Positions 48,840 through 56,466 of a stretch of DNA of 64,000 nucleotides are shown piece after piece. Within the stretch, counting starts at the first letter, position 1. Each line of letters opens with the position of its first letter. Origin of the DNA: Candidatus Aminicenantes bacterium UBA6072 (GTDB lineage Bacteria > Acidobacteriota > Aminicenantia > UBA2199); the NCBI GenBank assembly GCA_002436105.1, contig DIXU01000008.1, forward strand, positions 267,319 through 331,318, given 5' to 3'. A program made the translations under genes and the position numbers. The notes beneath the pieces were generated by a model that was not told the origin of the DNA, searched no databases, and was given only the letters and a program-made list of their open reading frames with translations.

Positions 48840-49892
48840 TCATGGCGCGACCTGAATGGTGAAGTTGCCGGAATGGGCGTAGCTGTAACCTCCGTCCATC
48901 GTGTATTTGAATGTGATCCGGTACTGCCCGCTTTCCCCGGGGTTCAGGACAACGGCCAGCTTCTCCAGCTTGGCATCGACACCAACCGCCAGGGACTGCG
49001 ACCAGGAGGTTCCGTCCCTATGCAGGGTAAGGTCCAGCTTCTGGATGTTGCCCGCCCGTTTCCATCTGACTTCCTGGCTGCTGCCGTTGACGAACGTCAT
49101 GCCCTGGTTGGGGAATAGGGGCTCAATCCACCCCTGCTCATCAACCATGAACGCGCCGCTCAGCCCGCGGTACGCATGGTCCAGGGTCTCCACGGCAACC
49201 TTGTAGGTTCCCGGGTCGGGAGGCTGCAGATTCAGGTTCCAATGGAGCCCATTGGCATCGCTGGAACTACCGTTCGGGGTTCCGGCCGGTTCGCCGTCGC
49301 GAAGCAGGGTCAGGGAGACGTCGACGGCGGGTATGTTGACGAAATTCCAATAGATGCCGTAGGTGCCGGTAGGGGCCAGCACATCCCCCGCCTTGGGTGA
49401 GGTGACCTGGATCCTCTTCAACTGGGCGCTGCTCGTTCCGGGCAGGACTTGCCCGGGCTTCGGGGCGAATTGGTATTGCGACCCCGGTTGGGAGGTCGGG
49501 GAACCCGGGGTCGTTGCGTCCCTGATCATGCTGAACGTGCCGCTCTGGCCGGAGGCCGTATCATCCGTGGTCCGCACCTTTATGAAGTAACCTGAGCCCG
49601 GGGCCGCCGCTTCAGCGTCCATCACGCTCCCCACCTTCCAGCTGTAGCTCCCCTGCCCATTGGCGCCGATGGCGAGCTGATTGGCGATGATACCGATTTT
49701 GTCCCCTCCCTTCCAGAGGATGATGCGCACCGTGGCCGCGGCATCGATGCCGGTAAAATCCCATTGAATGGCCTTGGTCGTATTGATCTTCCAGGAGGTG
49801 TTCGCCGCCGGCGTTGTGACCTGAATGCTGGCGGCCAAGGCGGGCAGGGTCATGCACAGTACGCACAGGATAAGCAGGCAAGACGTTTTCAT
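48840..49892 (-). CDS. Secreted Kre9/KNH-like beta-sandwich repeat protein
   Basis: The 350-aa protein has a signal peptide (to ~Ala20). Two copies of a Ser-Thr-rich/Kre9-KNH-like module follow: IQVTTPAANTSWKINTTKAIQWDF near 23-46 and IQVTSPKAGDVLAPTGTYGIYWNF near 160-183. A third beta-domain opens IEPLFPNQGMTFVNGSSQEVRWK. A Pro/Gly/Gln linker separates the modules. It is probably a surface or periplasmic adhesion-type protein; no catalytic residues are apparent. Shine-Dalgarno GGAGAA and promoter TTGAGA-N17-TATTCA precede it. Confidence 0.7.
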   Translation of the reverse strand: MKTSCLLILCVLCMTLPALAASIQVTTPAANTSWKINTTKAIQWDFTGIDAAATVRIILWKGGDKIGIIANQLAIGANGQGSYSWKVGSVMDAEAAAPGSGYFIKVRTTDDTASGQSGTFSMIRDATTPGSPTSQPGSQYQFAPKPGQVLPGTSSAQLKRIQVTSPKAGDVLAPTGTYGIYWNFVNIPAVDVSLTLLRDGEPAGTPNGSSSDANGLHWNLNLQPPDPGTYKVAVETLDHAYRGLSGAFMVDEQGWIEPLFPNQGMTFVNGSSQEVRWKRAGNIQKLDLTLHRDGTSWSQSLAVGVDAKLEKLAVVLNPGESGQYRITFKYTMDGGYSYAHSGNFTIQVAP

Positions 49893-49937
49893 GGATTCTC
49901 CTTATCGGGCTTTCATGTCGTGAAGCCCTGAATGTAC

Positions 49938-49966
49938 ATGAATACAGCCAGCGATGGAATATCTCA
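49938..49966 (-). promoter_or_regulatory. Promoter of the Kre9-like protein gene
   Basis: TTGAGA, 17 bp, TATTCA, about 46 bp before the ATG. Confidence 0.6.
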
Positions 49967-49968
49967 AA

Positions 49969-50000
49969 TAAAAAAAGCGCGGCTTTTGCAAATTATTTGC
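49969..50000 (-). terminator. Probable terminator of the C69 dipeptidase gene
   Basis: On the minus strand GCAAA...TTTGC and then AAAAGC-CGC-GCTTTT run into a T-tract, just after the dipeptidase stop. Confidence 0.5.
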
Positions 50001-50004
50001 CCTC

Positions 50005-51663
50005 TCACTCGCGGTTGTTGGTGAACAGGGTGATCAGCCGCTCGCGGATGCCAATATACAGCGGCGGCACCCTTTCCATCAATCCGCGGCAATAGTCGGT
50101 CAGAAATGTCTTGGCCCGCCGGGGGTTTTTGTCATGCAGGCGCAGGGCTTCTTTTTCGACCCGCTCCTGGTCGGCGAAGATCTTGTCCTCGAAGGGGCGG
50201 CGCATGTCCATAACCTCCTTGGAGGCGTCCTGGAAGCGCAGGCTGCAGAGGTTGTCGACGGCGTCGATGGTCCAGCGCGCCGAGCGGTCGCTGTAGTTTT
50301 CCGGGTCATATTCCTGATAACAGGCGGCCGTGGCCGTGCAGCCGGCGTACACCGGAACGTAAGGGCTGATGTACGGGTTGTCCTGGTAGACCCAGTAGAC
50401 GCCGCCGATGGCGTCCGGCAGCCATGAGCGCAACTGGCAGACCATGCCGTAGTGGCCGCGGTGGCGGGCTACCGGCCGGCGGTTGCTCAGCTTCAGCAGC
50501 GCCCGCAGCTCGCTGCCCGGGAAGGGGGTGGCCAGGGGGCTGACCTTCGATCCACCCTTGCCGTCCGTTACCAGCCACTGCGGCTGCGCCGTGAAGTCGT
50601 AGATCGTCCCCTCAAAGACCGAGCGCTGGAAGGCGATGACGTCCTGCAGCGAGATCTTTTTCTCGGGAGCGGCCGAGAAGGGGTAAAGGGAAAGGGGCTC
50701 GACGAACTGATGGTAGGGGTTGATGGTGGCCATGGGATTGCCGTCGAGCTTGCGCTCGGGCCACCTGGCCAGGTTGGGCATGAAGGTGGTGTAGAACAGC
50801 CAGAAGCGGCTGGTGGCGAACTCCACCGGCAGCGGGGCGTAGGCGTCCTGCCAGATGAAAGGCCTGCCGGCGGCCGGGTCATGCCAGCCGCGGTCGATCG
50901 CTTCCCGCATGTAATTGGCCGAGACCATGAAGTTCTCGCCGTCCTCGGCGCGGATCTCCTTGATGATGCTCCAGTTGGGAATGACCAGAGCCTGGTCGTC
51001 GCCCAGGCGCTGCGCCGCCCAGATGGCTCCGGGCTTGCCGCTTTCCGGGGTCCAGCCGGGCCCGACGCCGAAGATCTCCATCACCCATGCCTCGTCGGGA
51101 TCGCCGATGACCAGGTCCTCGGCGCCGTCGCCGCTCGAGGGCAGGAATCCGTAAGTCTCCATCAGCGAGCCGATGAGCCTCACGGCTTCGCGCGCTTTTT
51201 TGCAGCGCTGCAAGGCGAAGATCTCGGCCTGCTCGACGGTCATGATCTGCCGGGCACTCCCGTGCAGGGCCACCAGCTCGGGGCGCTGGTTGATGGTGCT
51301 TTCGGCGATGGCCAGCTGGTGCTCGTTCATGTGCGGGTAGGCCGAATGGATGTAGGCGTGCGTCCGGGAGACCTGCGGAATATAACCCAGGACCTCGCCA
51401 TCGTCGCGCAGCGGCCGCGACGGGTCCTGGATGCCCCAATGGACGGCGGCCCTGGCGCCGGGCCGGTGCCGGGCGGCGGGCACGACAAATATGCGCGAGT
51501 CGGGGCCGGCGTCGGTGTGCGAAAGGATGACCGAGCCGTCGGCCGAAGCCTTCTTGCCCACGGCGACGATGGTGCAGCCCTCGTCGTCAGGGGCGACCGG
51601 GATGGCGGCCAACGAAACCAATAAACCCGGCAGGATCAGAAGAGAGAGAATGGTTTTTTTCAT
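50005..51663 (-). CDS. C69-family dipeptidase (PepD-like), secreted
   Basis: The 552-aa protein has a signal peptide. A Cys at ~30 in EGCTIVAVGKKASADGSV acts as N-terminal nucleophile after processing, as in the C69/U34 family. Conserved NEHQLAIAESTI, EDLVIGDPDEAWVMEIFGVGP and WAAQR segments follow. These Ntn-hydrolases cleave dipeptides. The promoter TTGCGC-N17-TAAAAT ends 6 bp before the ATG, so the mRNA looks leaderless. Along with the M3 peptidase it suggests extracytoplasmic peptide degradation. Confidence 0.92.
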   Translation of the reverse strand: MKKTILSLLILPGLLVSLAAIPVAPDDEGCTIVAVGKKASADGSVILSHTDAGPDSRIFVVPAARHRPGARAAVHWGIQDPSRPLRDDGEVLGYIPQVSRTHAYIHSAYPHMNEHQLAIAESTINQRPELVALHGSARQIMTVEQAEIFALQRCKKAREAVRLIGSLMETYGFLPSSGDGAEDLVIGDPDEAWVMEIFGVGPGWTPESGKPGAIWAAQRLGDDQALVIPNWSIIKEIRAEDGENFMVSANYMREAIDRGWHDPAAGRPFIWQDAYAPLPVEFATSRFWLFYTTFMPNLARWPERKLDGNPMATINPYHQFVEPLSLYPFSAAPEKKISLQDVIAFQRSVFEGTIYDFTAQPQWLVTDGKGGSKVSPLATPFPGSELRALLKLSNRRPVARHRGHYGMVCQLRSWLPDAIGGVYWVYQDNPYISPYVPVYAGCTATAACYQEYDPENYSDRSARWTIDAVDNLCSLRFQDASKEVMDMRRPFEDKIFADQERVEKEALRLHDKNPRRAKTFLTDYCRGLMERVPPLYIGIRERLITLFTNNRE

Positions 51664-51669
51664 GGACCC

Positions 51670-51698
51670 ATTTTAGGCGAACTTCGGCCGCGGCGCAA
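51670..51698 (-). promoter_or_regulatory. Promoter of the C69 dipeptidase gene
   Basis: TTGCGC, 17 bp, TAAAAT, 6 bp before the ATG. Confidence 0.6.
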
Positions 51699-51706
51699 GG
51701 CGTCGC

Positions 51707-53794
51707 TCAGCGGAACAGGATTTCGCTCACCCGGGGCAGTTTCCAGCAATCGCGGTCCACGCGCTCTTCGATCTTTTCCACCAGTGCCGCGGCTTCGGCC
51801 AGATGGGGACGTATGGTACCGGAACAGTAACGAGCCCTGGCCGCATCGTCACCTTCCTTCAACTTATCGTTGTCTTCGTCGAGCTGGGCCAGGAATTCCA
51901 TGGCCCGGTTGATCTTGGCGGTGAACTTGGCGATGAAAGCGTGCTGGTTGTCGAGGAGTGAAGGCTGCGGGGCCAGGATCTGCTGGGGGAACCCGCGCAA
52001 CGCCGCCAGCAGTAACGCCTGATTTTTAAGCGCCGCCGGGATGATGAAGGCGCGCAGCATGTAGCGGGCAACGCGCAATTCCATCTCTACGGTCTTGACA
52101 TAGATCTCGATCTTGATGTTCGTTCGCGCAGCGATCTCCTGGCGGGAAAGAATGGCATACTTTTCGAACAGGCGCACGATCGGCTCGTCCTGGAGATGCA
52201 GGATCGTCTCCGGTACGGAGACCGGGACGAACAGCCCGCGCTGCCGGGCCGTGTCCTGCCACCCGGCGCTATAGTTGTCGCCGTTGAAAACGATCGCGGC
52301 GTGATCTTTCAGGAGGCCCTGCAGGGCGTGGACAACCGCTTTTTCATCCGCAGCCTCTGTGATGGCGCCATGAACCTCGTCCAGCCCGGCTGCCACCATC
52401 AGGTTGATCGCCGCGATGGGAAAGGCGAGGGAGGCTGAGGAGCCAGGCATGCGGAATTCAAACTTGTTGCCCGTGAAGGCGATCGGCGACGTACGGTTGC
52501 GGTCGGCGAGATCGTGCAGGATGGGCGGCACGAATTCCTCGAAACGCTTCATTTTCGCCTTGGCGAATTTTCCTGCTACGAAGGCGGCGGGGTCATCAAC
52601 GATCCCCTGCAACTCCTCTCCCAAAAAGACCGAGAGGATCGACGGCGGGGCCTCGTTCCCGCCCAGGCGCAACTCATTGCCGGGCGAGGCCAGGACGGCC
52701 TGCAGCAGGCCATGATGCCGATCGATGCCGCAGAGGAAACCGGTCAGGAAACTCAGGAACACCAGCCGTGAGCCGCGGCTGTCGCCGGGAGTCAGGCAGT
52801 TGCGCCCGCGACTGTCCATCAACGACCAGTTCACGTGCTTGCCGCTGCCGTTGAAAAAAACGAACGGCTTCTCATGCAGCAGGCACACCATGCCGTGCTG
52901 GCGGGCCACCCCTTGCAGCAGGTCCATCAGCAGCTGGTTGTGATCGGCGGCGATGTTCGCCTCTTCGTAAAGCGGCGCCAGTTCGAACTGGTTCGGCGCT
53001 ACTTCATTGTGCCTGGTTTTGATCGGAATGCCCAGCTTCAGGGCTTCTTCCTCCAGGGCTTCCAGGAACTGCAGCACCTGGGCGGGTATCGCGCCGAAAT
53101 AGTGGTCTCCCATCTGCTGGCCGCGGGGCGGCCGGGCGCCGAAGATCAGCCGGCCCGCAGTTTTCAGGTCCGGCCGCTGCTGGTGATCGCTTTCGCGGAC
53201 CAGGAAAAACTCCTGCTCCACCCCGACCATGTTCTTGACCCAACCGGCCCGCTGGTTGAAGCGGGTCAGTATCTTCAGCGAGATATCGTTGATATGCTTC
53301 AGCGACCTCAGCAATGGGGTCTTCTTGTCCAGGACGCAGCCGTTGTAGCCATAGAAGACCGAAGGGATGAACAGGACGCAGCTTTTCTGGTTCTTGACGA
53401 TGAAAACCGGAGAGCATGGGTCCCAGGCCGTGTACCCTCGGGCTTCGAAGGTGGAGCGCATGCCTCCATGCGGGAACGACGAAGCATCGGGTTCGCCCTT
53501 GACCAGGTCGCGCCCGGAGAAACAGGAAATAATCTTGCGATTTCCCTCCCATTCCAGAAAAGTGTTCTGTTTGCCGGCGGTCAGCCCGGTCAGCGGCATG
53601 AACCAATGGGTGAAATGGGTGACGCCCATGGCCTCGGACCATTTCCGGATCTCACGGGCGATCAGGTCGGCGACCTCGGGGTCGAGCGATTTCTTCTGGT
53701 CCCGGGTTCGCAGGAATTTTTGCAGCGCTTGGGGAGGCAGTGATTCCTTCATGCGCTCTATATCGAAAACGTGGCTGGCAAACAGTGTGTCCAT
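51707..53794 (-). CDS. glnN: Type III glutamine synthetase
   Basis: Starting at ATG 53794 behind GGGAGGT, the 695-aa enzyme is the GSIII form, much longer than GSI (~450 aa). It has the GSIII N-terminal block (SEAMGVTHFTHWFMPLTGLTAGKQNTFLE), the Glu-rich VGVEQEFFLV, KTRHNEVAPNQFELAPLYEEANIAADHNQLLMDLL and the HGMVCLLHEKPFVFFNGSGKHVNWSL active-site region. It makes glutamine from glutamate, ammonia and ATP. An in-frame ATG at 53869 touches the -10 box and is not the start. Confidence 0.95.
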   Translation of the reverse strand: MDTLFASHVFDIERMKESLPPQALQKFLRTRDQKKSLDPEVADLIAREIRKWSEAMGVTHFTHWFMPLTGLTAGKQNTFLEWEGNRKIISCFSGRDLVKGEPDASSFPHGGMRSTFEARGYTAWDPCSPVFIVKNQKSCVLFIPSVFYGYNGCVLDKKTPLLRSLKHINDISLKILTRFNQRAGWVKNMVGVEQEFFLVRESDHQQRPDLKTAGRLIFGARPPRGQQMGDHYFGAIPAQVLQFLEALEEEALKLGIPIKTRHNEVAPNQFELAPLYEEANIAADHNQLLMDLLQGVARQHGMVCLLHEKPFVFFNGSGKHVNWSLMDSRGRNCLTPGDSRGSRLVFLSFLTGFLCGIDRHHGLLQAVLASPGNELRLGGNEAPPSILSVFLGEELQGIVDDPAAFVAGKFAKAKMKRFEEFVPPILHDLADRNRTSPIAFTGNKFEFRMPGSSASLAFPIAAINLMVAAGLDEVHGAITEAADEKAVVHALQGLLKDHAAIVFNGDNYSAGWQDTARQRGLFVPVSVPETILHLQDEPIVRLFEKYAILSRQEIAARTNIKIEIYVKTVEMELRVARYMLRAFIIPAALKNQALLLAALRGFPQQILAPQPSLLDNQHAFIAKFTAKINRAMEFLAQLDEDNDKLKEGDDAARARYCSGTIRPHLAEAAALVEKIEERVDRDCWKLPRVSEILFR

Positions 53795-53869
53795 CTCTAC
53801 CTCCCTCCCCGTAGCCTCCCGAAGCCGCGGCAAAGACCTATTGAGGAACTCTTGATCCCGGGAGAGCAT

Positions 53870-53898
53870 GTTATAGCCGAAAGCGCCGGCGCTGTCAA
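53870..53898 (-). promoter_or_regulatory. Sigma70-type promoter of glnN
   Basis: Perfect TTGACA, 17 bp, TATAAC, about 76 bp before the ATG. Confidence 0.8.
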
Positions 53899-53962
53899 AG
53901 GGATTGGATCACAGCCTTCGCCCACGGCCGGATCGCGCATCCCGGGAAGGTCCCGGCCAGGA

Positions 53963-53991
53963 TTGGCAAGCGCAGCGCCTTGAGGTACAAT
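53963..53991 (+). promoter_or_regulatory. Sigma70-type promoter upstream of the flippase
   Basis: TTGGCA, 17 bp, TACAAT. The first base 7 bp after the -10 box is the A of an ATG (53998) opening a 15-codon ORF. Confidence 0.65.
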
Positions 53992-53997
53992 AGCGTC

Positions 53998-54045
53998 ATG
54001 GCCTTCCCCTGCTCCCGTGCCGCCAGCCGACCCTATGCGCGATAA
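53998..54045 (+). CDS. Possible 15-aa leaderless leader peptide
   Basis: The ATG lies at the predicted transcription start and the TAA overlaps the start region of the flippase gene in another frame. It has no recognised homologue. It may feed ribosomes into the flippase, which has no Shine-Dalgarno. Confidence 0.25.
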   Translation: MAFPCSRAASRPYAR

Positions 54046-55516
54046 AATCCGCGAACTCACCCGAGACACAGCTATTTATGGCATCTCGACCATCGTCGGC
54101 CGCTTCCTCGGCTTCCTGCTCGTTCCCTTCTACACCCATTTCATCTCCACCGCCGCCATGGGGGTCTACGGCAACATCTACGCCTACGTCGCGTTCCTCA
54201 ACATCATCTACATCTACGGCATGGACGCCGCCTTCATGAAATACAGCTCGCTGGCCGCGCCCGGGGAGAGGGAGCGCACGTTCTCCTCCGCCTATCTCGC
54301 CGTCCTTCTTTCCACGCTGCTGCTGACCTTCCTGCTCTTCCTGCTGCGCTCGCCGTTCAACGCCCTGATGGAGGTGCCGCCGCGCTACGGCCACCTGGTC
54401 CGCTACGTGATCTTCATCCTGCTCTTCGACACGCTGGCGCTGATCCCCTTCGCCAACCTGCGCCTGGAGAGGAGGGCCGGGAAGTTCGCCGCCATCAAGC
54501 TGGGCAACATCCTTCTCAACCTGGGGCTCAACCTGCTGTTCTTCGTCAAGCTGCGCATGGGCATCGAATCGATCTTCGCCGCCAACCTGATCGCCTCGGC
54601 GGCGACCTTCCTCGTGCTCCTGCCCGAGATCCTGCCGCGACTGCGTTGGCGCATCCAGGGCGGCCTGCTGCGGCGCATGCTGCGCTTCGGCCTGCCCTAT
54701 CTGCCGGCCAGCCTGGCCTCGATCATGATCCAGGTCATCGACCGGCCCATCGTCCTGCACCTGACCGACCTGGATACGCTCGGCCTCTACCAGACCGGCC
54801 ACAAGCTCGGCATCTTCATGATGCTGGTCGTCTCCATGTTCCAGTACGCTTGGCAGCCCTTCTTCCTGAACAACGCCAGCGAGAAGAACGCCAGGGAGAT
54901 GTTCGCCAGGGTGATGACGCTGTTCGTCCTGGCGGCCGGGCTGCTCTGGGCCGTCGTCACTCTGTTCATCGACCTCTTCGCCGGCTGGGAATTCGCCGCC
55001 GGCAGGTCGCTCATCGCCAGGCCCTTCCTGCCCGGGCTGGTCATCGTGCCGGTCATCCTGCTGGCCTACCTGTTCAACGGCATCTACGTCAACCTGTGGG
55101 CCGGCATCTACATCGAGGAGAAGACGAAGTATTTCCCGCTGGTTACCGGGGCGGGCGCCCTGGTCAACGTGGCCGCCAACCTGCTGCTCATCCCCCGCCT
55201 GGGGATCATGGGCGCGGGGCTGGCCGTGCTGGCCAGTTACCTGGTCATGGCCCTGCTGCTGCACCAGGTCGCACGCAAGTTCTATCCCGTCCCCTACGAG
55301 TACGGCAAGCTGGCCCGCATCCTGGGAACGATCGTCGTCACCGCCGCGGGTTATTATTGGATCCACTTCCGCGTGGGCATCGAGTTGTGGCACCGCTTCG
55401 CCCTGCTGGCGGGGTTCATTGCCCTTCTCCTGGCCCTTCGGGTGGTGAATCGCCAGGACTTGCAGCGCGTCAAGGAATTGCTGCCAAGAACGAAACGAGT
55501 GACGAGTAACGAGTAA
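54035..55516 (+). CDS. Wzx-type polysaccharide flippase
   Basis: The 493-aa protein has 12-14 hydrophobic helices. The opening TRDTAIYGISTIVGRFLGFLLVPFYTHFIS and the GLPYLPASLASIMIQVIDRPIVLHLTDLDTLGLYQTGHKLG middle are typical of polysaccharide-biosynthesis (MOP superfamily) flippases, which move lipid-linked oligosaccharide across the inner membrane. A GTG at 54017 is an alternative start. The last residues (VTSNE) and the TAA stop are encoded by the start of the GTGACGA repeat array. Confidence 0.88.
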   Translation: MRDKIRELTRDTAIYGISTIVGRFLGFLLVPFYTHFISTAAMGVYGNIYAYVAFLNIIYIYGMDAAFMKYSSLAAPGERERTFSSAYLAVLLSTLLLTFLLFLLRSPFNALMEVPPRYGHLVRYVIFILLFDTLALIPFANLRLERRAGKFAAIKLGNILLNLGLNLLFFVKLRMGIESIFAANLIASAATFLVLLPEILPRLRWRIQGGLLRRMLRFGLPYLPASLASIMIQVIDRPIVLHLTDLDTLGLYQTGHKLGIFMMLVVSMFQYAWQPFFLNNASEKNAREMFARVMTLFVLAAGLLWAVVTLFIDLFAGWEFAAGRSLIARPFLPGLVIVPVILLAYLFNGIYVNLWAGIYIEEKTKYFPLVTGAGALVNVAANLLLIPRLGIMGAGLAVLASYLVMALLLHQVARKFYPVPYEYGKLARILGTIVVTAAGYYWIHFRVGIELWHRFALLAGFIALLLALRVVNRQDLQRVKELLPRTKRVTSNE

Positions 55517-56013
55517 CGAGTGACAAGCGGCGGTAAAAATATCGATCTATCGTAACTCGTGATTCGTGATTCGAAACGGAGATGAGTCGGTCTAGAGACA
55601 CTAGACGTCAGACGTCAGACATCAGACGTTAGACGTTAGATGCTAGACGCTAGACGTTAGACGTTAGCAAGACAATCAACAAGTTCTCGTGACGTGTGAC
55701 GCGTGACATGTGAAAAATTAAATTCCAAGCACCAAATTCCAAATCCCAGACAAGCTCCAAATTCCAATTACCAAATGACCAAAACAAAGTAAATTCCCTA
55801 CAAGGGGCTTTCGTTTTGGAAATTGGAATTTGGAGTTTGGAATTTGTTTGGAATTTGGTGCTTGTGATTTGGAATTTAAGTCTTCGTATTGCAGTTTTTT
55901 GACCGTCTACCGTAAACCGATTACTTTAGTTTCTGGCTGACACTGTCACTGTCACTGACACTTGTCTTTGTATTGCCCTGCGGCCCCCGTCTCTTGTCAC
56001 TCGTCACCTGTCA
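55497..56013. repeat. Composite repeat block, copy 2
   Basis: The same order of elements as copy 1 at 47570-48095, with a longer run of AGACGTC/AGACGTT heptamers and an added CACTGTCACTGTCACTGAC tail. It begins in the flippase's last codons and ends at the stop of the small lipoprotein gene. No gene is seen in the ~490 bp gap. Confidence 0.82.
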
Positions 56014-56304
56014 CTTCTTCTTTTTGTGCCCCAGGATGCCGCCGCTCAGAAACAACCCGGCGCCCAGCACGAAGCCGAAGTTGTACCAGCCGCCGCTGTT
56101 GTGGACCTCGTACAGCGAGACCTTGGCGCTGAAAATGGAAATGATGAAGGTGATCGGCGCGATCAGTCCGTGCCAAACGCCCAGCCAGAATCCCGCCACC
56201 TTGCCCTCCCCGTCCGCAGTCCTGGCCAGCTTGTTGGGCCCCGGGGCGCAGGAAAGGGCAAATAACAGCAAAACCAGGAATATTGCCGCAGCCGCTTTTT
56301 TCAT
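56011..56304 (-). CDS. Small lipoprotein with membrane segments
   Basis: The 97-aa product starts at ATG 56304 behind GGGAGG. It has a lipoprotein signal ending ALSC (Cys19), then a conserved-looking GFWLGVWHGLIAPITFIISIF segment, a SLYEVHNSGGWYNFGFVLG segment and a Lys-rich tail. I recognise similar small proteins in other phyla but no function. A near-consensus TTGAAT-N17-TATAAT promoter precedes it. Its TGA stop lies in a GTGACAG-type repeat. Confidence 0.8.
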   Translation of the reverse strand: MKKAAAAIFLVLLLFALSCAPGPNKLARTADGEGKVAGFWLGVWHGLIAPITFIISIFSAKVSLYEVHNSGGWYNFGFVLGAGLFLSGGILGHKKKK

Positions 56305-56343
56305 GTTTTCCTCCCAAGGATCACGAACGCTCGAAGCACAGGG

Positions 56344-56372
56344 ATTATAGCGCCGCCGCAGCGGAAATTCAA
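56344..56372 (-). promoter_or_regulatory. Sigma70-type promoter of the small lipoprotein gene
   Basis: TTGAAT, 17 bp, perfect TATAAT. Confidence 0.8.
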
Positions 56373-56406
56373 ATCGCCGTCCCCCTGCCCGGCGCCGGAC
56401 GGTCAT

Positions 56407-56435
56407 TTGACAATGGCCGTTCGCTTGTCTAGAAT
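56407..56435 (+). promoter_or_regulatory. Sigma70-type promoter of the hybrid kinase gene
   Basis: TTGACA, 17 bp, TAGAAT. The open frame begins at this TTG, but as it is a -35 box translation must start later. Confidence 0.78.
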
Positions 56436-56466
56436 CGAAGCCGTGAATCCAGGCAAAGGGGTCACC

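Noticed and set aside
53795..53869. ATG 53869 as start of type III glutamine synthetase
   Set aside because: It directly abuts the -10 box, and ATG 53794 has a strong GGAGG site and matches the family's start.
56407..56466. TTG start of the hybrid kinase at 56407
   Set aside because: That TTG is the -35 box of a TTGACA-N17-TAGAAT promoter; ATG 56467 is downstream of the expected transcript start.
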